DNA from: Actinoplanes solisilvae
Lineage (GTDB): Bacteria; Actinomycetota; Actinomycetes; Mycobacteriales; Micromonosporaceae
DNA length: 64,000 nt
Reading direction: 5' to 3'
NCBI RefSeq assembly: GCF_003999975.1
Contig: NZ_RJAC01000021.1
Coordinates: 109,213 to 173,212, forward strand
Below the pieces are notes generated by a model. It did no database searches, was not told where the DNA came from, and worked only from the letters and a program-made list of their open reading frames with translations. Every line of letters starts with the position of its first letter. Position 1 is the first letter of the stretch. The position numbers and the translations under genes are program-made. This document shows, piece by piece, positions 60,473 to 64,000 of the stretch.

Positions 60473-61009
60473 ATGACGAGCGCGCTGTTGGTCATGGACG
60501 TTCAGGAGGCGGTCGTAGCCCGCTATCCCGATGCCGCATATCTGCCCCGGCTCGCCGAGGCGATCGCCGCGGCGCGGGAAGCGGGCACCCCCGTCATCTA
60601 TGTGACGGTCGGCTTCCGGCCGGGCGCGCCCGAGGTCAGCGTGAACAACCGCATGTTCGGCCGGTTGAGGGGGACGCCGCACCACGCCAACCCGATCCAC
60701 GCGGCCGTCGCGCCCCGGGACGGCGACATCGTGGTGACCAAGCGTCGGGTCAGCGCGTTCGCCGGCAGCGACCTCGACCTCGTGCTGCGGGCCGGCGGCA
60801 TCGACCACCTGATCCTGACCGGCATCGCGACCAGCGGAGTCGTGCTGTCCATCCTGCGCGAGGCGGCCGACCGCGACTTCCGCCTGACCGTGCTGGCCGA
60901 CGGCTGCCTCGACAACGACCCCGAGGTGCACCGGGTGCTGACCGGCAAGGTCTTCCCGGCCCAGGCCGACGTGATCACGGTGGCGGAGTTCGCCGGCGTC
61001 GCGAACTGA
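60473..61009 (+). CDS. Isochorismatase-fold hydrolase lacking the catalytic cysteine
   Basis: A 178-residue protein from ATG 60473 (CGGAGG upstream). ALLVMDVQEAVVARYPDAAY holds the catalytic Asp9, and DIVVTKRRVSAFAGSDLDLV the Lys90. The third residue, normally Cys in GxATxxCVLxT, is Val123 in LTGIATSGVVLSILREA. Without this cysteine the amidase chemistry of nicotinamidase-like members is not expected; the true isochorismatases have Gly here. Function is therefore open (vinyl-ether hydrolysis or binding). Divergent from the aldo/keto reductase gene. Confidence 0.88.
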   Translation: MTSALLVMDVQEAVVARYPDAAYLPRLAEAIAAAREAGTPVIYVTVGFRPGAPEVSVNNRMFGRLRGTPHHANPIHAAVAPRDGDIVVTKRRVSAFAGSDLDLVLRAGGIDHLILTGIATSGVVLSILREAADRDFRLTVLADGCLDNDPEVHRVLTGKVFPAQADVITVAEFAGVAN

Positions 61010-61431
61010 GGCGGTGAGCCCTCGCGCGGAGGCGGAGCGCGCGACGACGCCGGCGGGGCGGATTCGGTGGATGGGCCACCGCCCGCCGGCGTCGTCGCGG
61101 CGGATTCGCAGCCGGGGGTCCGTGGGGCCGGAGCCGGCTTCACGGGGCCGTTCGGGGTGGCCCCGATCGACTGGAATCGATGGCGTAAGTATTGCCGCGA
61201 TCGGCGGGCCATGTCAACAACTTCCGGAAACATCGCGGTAACGCACGTACGGTGATTCTGCTGGTCGGGGTCGAGGAACCCTTCGGGGAATCGTGCGCTG
61301 CCCTGGGGTCGTACGGAATGATGGCGGTTGAATTTCCGAAAGTTCCGGAGAACTGTCCGACGTTTCGGGACGGCTGTGCGGTCGCGGATGGGCGCACCGA
61401 TAGGATCGCGGTCGCGCGGAAGGAACTGAGA
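61010..61431. other. 420-bp intergenic region
   Basis: No supported gene. TTCCGAAAGTTCCGGAGAA at about 61335-61353 is a partly symmetrical site of LacI-operator look, and TAGGAT (61401-61406) is a possible -10 of the MscS gene. The frame that runs into MscS from the left has no coding signature. Confidence 0.4.
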
Positions 61432-62217
61432 ATGTTCGGAATGGGTCAGAGGCCGGGCGACTCGTGGAAGTTGATCGAGCAACATGTGCGGCCCGACTTC
61501 CGCAGGACGGTCGTGTTCGGGCTCGTCGCGCTGGCCGCGCTGATCGCCGGCAGCCAGATCGGCAACATCGACTCGGCCTCGCTCAAGGAGCGGCTGATCG
61601 CGTGGGGCTGCGCGGTGCTGGTCGCGGTGGCCGGCATCCTGTCGACGCGCACGGCCTCGCGCGAGGTCCACCGCATCACCCAGGCGCGAGCCGGCGCCGT
61701 GGCCGCGACCCCGCTTCGCCTGGTCACCCAACTCGGCGGCTATCTGATCACCATCTTCGCCGTGTGCGACCTGCTCGGCGTGGGGCTGCAGCACCTGCTC
61801 GTGGGCGGGGCCGTCACCGGGGTCATCCTCGGGCTGGCCGCGCAACCTGTGCTGGGCAACCTGTTCGCCGGGCTGGTGCTGCTGTTCGCCCGGCCCTACC
61901 TGCCGGGGCAGCAGGTGCGGGTGCTCTCCGGCGCGATCGGCGGCCCCCACTACGGCACGATCGTCTCGGCGGGGCTGCTCTACACCGTGCTCGAGACCGC
62001 CGAAGGGCCGCTGAACATCCCGAACTCGGCGCTGCTGGCCTCGGCCGTCGGGCCCTCCGACGGCGAGCCCGACGACGGGCCGGCCGACCCGTCCGACCCG
62101 GTGCCGCCGCCCGCCGACGACGCGGCCGCGATCGCCACCGCCGCCGCCACCGCCGCCGCGCTCGCCGAGACGGCCGACGAGACAGGACGCAAGAACGGTG
62201 GCGCCGACCAGGCATAG
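61432..62217 (+). CDS. MscS-family mechanosensitive channel
   Basis: A 261-residue protein from ATG 61432 behind AAGGA. TMs at about residues 21-40 (VVFGLVALAALIAGSQIG), 49-66 and 87-110 (TQLGGYLITIFAVCDLLG), then the pore helix and first beta layer GLAAQPVLGNLFAGLVLLFA, RPYLPGQQVRVLSGAIGG, YTVLETAEGPLNIPNSALLA. After the beta domain the protein ends in an acidic Ala/Pro-rich tail rather than the alpha/beta vestibule, so the cytoplasmic cage is missing or replaced. Osmotic safety valve by family. Confidence 0.87.
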   Translation: MFGMGQRPGDSWKLIEQHVRPDFRRTVVFGLVALAALIAGSQIGNIDSASLKERLIAWGCAVLVAVAGILSTRTASREVHRITQARAGAVAATPLRLVTQLGGYLITIFAVCDLLGVGLQHLLVGGAVTGVILGLAAQPVLGNLFAGLVLLFARPYLPGQQVRVLSGAIGGPHYGTIVSAGLLYTVLETAEGPLNIPNSALLASAVGPSDGEPDDGPADPSDPVPPPADDAAAIATAAATAAALAETADETGRKNGGADQA

Positions 62218-62224
62218 TTGATCT

Positions 62225-62605
62225 GTGCGCCTCATCCTGAACGTTCTCTGGTTCATCTTCGGCAGCGGTTTCGTGCTCGCCATCGGGTACGGGATCGCGG
62301 CTCTCATCTGTTTCGCGCTGATCGTGACCATCCCGTTCGGGATCGCCGCGATGCGCCTGGCGGTCTACTCGCTGTGGCCGTTCGGACGCACGGTCGTCAG
62401 CAACCCCCACGCGGGAGTCGCCTCCGGCATCGGCAACATCATCTGGGTCGTCGTCGCCGGCTGGTGGCTGGCCCTGACCCACATCGCCACCGGCATCGCC
62501 CAGTGCGTGACGATCATCGGCATCCCGTTCGGCATCGCGAACTTCAAGCTCGTGCCGGTCGCGTTCTGGCCCCTCGGCCGCGACATCGTCGACCTGACCG
62601 ATTAG
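62225..62605 (+). CDS. yccF: YccF-domain membrane protein
   Basis: A 126-residue protein, GTG 62225, eight nt after the MscS stop. Two YccF repeats: FGSGFVLAIGYGIAALICFA, LIVTIPFGIAAMRLAVYSLW PFG, and TGIAQCVTIIGIPFGIANFK with LVPVAFWPLGRDIV. The P-F-G-x-A-x-(R/K)L and (L/F)WPLGR elements are diagnostic. Function unknown. Likely co-transcribed with MscS. Confidence 0.92.
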   Translation: MRLILNVLWFIFGSGFVLAIGYGIAALICFALIVTIPFGIAAMRLAVYSLWPFGRTVVSNPHAGVASGIGNIIWVVVAGWWLALTHIATGIAQCVTIIGIPFGIANFKLVPVAFWPLGRDIVDLTD

Positions 62606-62754
62606 TTCCCGCGCGCCGGCCCTACGCCGCCTCGACCTGCGACGTGTCAGGCCGACGTCCTCGGGCGGGCTGCTGGTCGACTACGCGGTCGCCACGTGAC
62701 GCTCAACACCGGGTGTGCTGCGCGCCGGTGTGGTGGGGTACCACGCCCCTCGTA

Positions 62755-62803
62755 ACCCGGGCCGGGGAGGAACCAGGGGAGTTCCCTGGCTCGGCCCGAC
62801 GGG
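62755..62803 (+). other. Folded RNA leader upstream of the Bax-inhibitor-like gene
   Basis: Nested pairing: ACCC with GGGT (outer), GGGCCG (62759-62764) with CGGCCC (62792-62797), and CCAGGG (62773-62778), loop GAGTT, CCCTGG (62784-62789). The element ends about 20 nt before the ATG at 62825, next to the ribosome site GGAAGG. No riboswitch class assigned. Confidence 0.5.
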
Positions 62804-62824
62804 TCGGAAGGCGAGAGTGACGTC

Positions 62825-63484
62825 ATGGACAACACCTACGCGTACGGGCCGGTCGTGACCCGCGACCGCAGCCACACCCTGTTCGCGCAAACGATGGCGT
62901 ACGTCGCCGGCACGGCCGGACTGTTCGCCCTCGGCGCCTACCTGGGCCGCAACCTGACCGGCGGCCCGGCCATCATCGCCTACATCGCGTCGTTCGCGGC
63001 CCTGATCGGCATGCAGTTCTCGGCCCGCCGGTCCCGCGAACTGACCATCGGGCTGCTCGCGGCGTTCGGCTTGTTCATCGGGCTGGCGGTCGCGCCCACC
63101 CTGGCGTTCTACGCGTCGCAGGACCCGCAGGCGCTGTGGCAGTCCGGCGGGGCGACCGCCCTGTTCATCGCCGGCTTCGGGGCGGCCGGGTACGCCACCC
63201 GGCGTGACCTGTCGAAGCTGGCCCGGTACGCGTTCTGGGCGCTGGTCGCGCTGATCGCCTTCAGCATCGTGCTGATCTTCGTGAACATCCCGAACGGGGC
63301 GCTGATCTACGCGATCCTCGGCCTGGTCATCTTCGCGGTGCTGACGATGGTCGACTTCCAGCGGTTGCGCCGCAATACCGACATCCAGTCGGCGCCGCTG
63401 CTGGCCGCATCGATCTTCCTGGACATCCTGAACGTGTTCCTGTTCTTCCTGACCATCTTCAGTGGTCGCAGCGACAACCGTTGA
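62825..63484 (+). CDS. Bax inhibitor-1/YetJ-like membrane protein
   Basis: A 219-residue protein with seven TMs and no signal peptide. TLFAQTMAYVAGTAGLFALG, AYLGRNLTGGPAIIAYIASF, LTIGLLAAFGLFIGLAVAPT, ATALFIAGFGAAGYATRRDL SK, ALIYAILGLVIFAVLTMVDF QRLR, ASIFLDILNVFLFFLTIFSG. The LDILNVFLFFL end with its aspartates is the BI-1 signature; relatives are pH-sensitive calcium leak channels. It is preceded by a folded leader. Confidence 0.92.
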   Translation: MDNTYAYGPVVTRDRSHTLFAQTMAYVAGTAGLFALGAYLGRNLTGGPAIIAYIASFAALIGMQFSARRSRELTIGLLAAFGLFIGLAVAPTLAFYASQDPQALWQSGGATALFIAGFGAAGYATRRDLSKLARYAFWALVALIAFSIVLIFVNIPNGALIYAILGLVIFAVLTMVDFQRLRRNTDIQSAPLLAASIFLDILNVFLFFLTIFSGRSDNR

Positions 63485-63870
63485 CTTCGTTGTTGTGCCT
63501 CTGGCTCCGCTTTGCTCCGCGGCGATCTGCGCCTCGTAGAGAGCCTCCGGGCTCGGGGGCTGCCGTGGAGGCCCGGTGCAGGCATCTGGTTCGCGCAGCC
63601 GTTCCCCTGAGGCCCAGACGCCTCACCCATGACGGCCGGTCGCGGTGGCTGTTTGGCTCGCCGTCGTGCCTGATACCAGGAGACAGGGCTCTCCCCGGCT
63701 TGATCGTTGTGCTGATCCTTGATGTAGGGGCCTCGACCGCATTTCAGGGGCCTGAAACCAGGATCTCGGATCGATCATGGACGGGGAGGGGCCTGTATTC
63801 CTGAACTTGGGAACTGTCGTCCGGCTGGACTGCTTGTCAGCGCAACCGGGTGGCACCGCGCGGTGTGCTC
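63485..63870. other. Non-coding region before the IS element
   Basis: About 385 bp with no supported gene. TTTCAGG-GG-CCTGAAA (63742-63757) is a short dyad, and GGGGCCT occurs three times between 63727 and 63800. It may hold a terminator for the Bax-inhibitor gene or debris from insertion. Confidence 0.4.
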
Positions 63871-63872
63871 GC

Positions 63873-64000
63873 CGTGGATTGTGTCAAGCCCCGGGTTTGA
63901 TGGAGAGTTGGTTAGCTGGTTTCCAGGGTTGCGGTGACCGGGTGGGTCATCGCGTGTAGGGCTTCGTGTTCGGCGGGTGGGACGTGGTCGAGCTCGCCGT
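63873..64000 (-). mobile_element. Right end of an IS3-like insertion sequence, cut by window edge
   Basis: The boundary is suggested by TGTGTCAAGCCCCGGG near 63875, which has the TG-start look of IS3-type termini. It is followed 20 nt further by the stop of a transposase frame that runs off the window. Confidence 0.55.
63912..64000 (-). CDS. IS3-family transposase, last 29 codons
   Basis: Reverse strand GELDHVPPAEHEALHAMTHP VTATLETS and stop at 63912. GxLxxVPPAExE is the well-conserved tail that follows the DDE catalytic core in IS3-type OrfB proteins. The rest lies beyond the window. Confidence 0.7.
   Translation of the reverse strand, partial: GELDHVPPAEHEALHAMTHPVTATLETS

Noticed and set aside
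61335..61353. LacI-type operator before MscS
   Set aside because: The symmetry is imperfect and no linked regulator or sugar gene supports it. It is mentioned only in the intergenic entry.

Overview
The window is about 70% G+C with strong third-position G/C bias. It has many GTG and TTG starts and several starts that sit 6-7 nt behind a TANNNT-like -10 box (leaderless type). It also carries a BTAD/LuxR giant regulator, an ECF41 sigma factor, a DUF222 remnant and CebR-type and B12 control elements. All of this fits an actinomycete chromosome, most likely Micromonosporaceae (Actinoplanes-like); the genus is inference. I see no rRNA, tRNA, CRISPR array or prophage. The only mobile DNA recognised is the end of an IS3-type transposase at the right edge.

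Layout. 1-3.2 kb: 5' end of dinB, small hypothetical and zinc-ribbon genes, a GNAT gene and a broken LRV-repeat gene. 3.2-9.3 kb: sugar locus with a LacI repressor, a lipoprotein binding protein, two ABC permeases and a GH127 beta-L-arabinofuranosidase. 9.3-16.5 kb: secreted esterase, ArsR-type regulator, hypothetical genes and a UvrA-like ABC protein. 16.5-24.2 kb: regulator block (BTAD-AAA-LuxR protein, short SigJ-like sigma factor, AAA-LuxR protein) and an orphan ABC ATPase. 24.2-29 kb: a scarred zone with a frameshifted PL11 lyase, a read-through hydrolase, and truncated CbiX-like and PepSY genes mixed with intact small genes. 29-31.9 kb: btuFCD cobalamin importer behind a B12 riboswitch. 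32-33.9 kb: an AA10 LPMO under a perfect CebR box, an exported hypothetical protein and a thioesterase. 33.9-36.8 kb: gene debris plus a DUF1330/TetR divergent pair with a clear operator.

36.8-43.7 kb: cupin, NmrA-like protein, an SDR-XRE operon with its own operator, and an ECF41 sigma factor whose consensus-like promoter precedes an NDH-2 and a stand-alone SnoaL domain. 43.7-48.9 kb holds the most interesting locus: six tightly packed co-directional genes. They encode a membrane PP2C phosphatase, a membrane-anchored atypical kinase, a vWA protein, a single-TM protein with a Pro/Thr tail, a zinc-ribbon membrane protein, and a small protein that shares a gap-free 26-residue motif with the zinc-ribbon protein. 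The first three match the phosphatase/kinase/vWA logic of TerY-P systems; the rest looks like an undescribed membrane version.

49.4-64 kb: HxlR/DUF1304 pair, an aroE/Nramp-like pair next to a TetR gene, a GGDEF-EAL protein, a snapalysin-like protease, an orphan LacI, a PAS histidine kinase, an aldo/keto reductase, an isochorismatase-fold protein without its cysteine, MscS, YccF and a Bax-inhibitor-like protein with a folded leader, then the IS end.

Together the catabolic genes (GH127, LPMO, broken PL11) point to a plant-debris saprophyte. Most of the rest is regulation and stress response.
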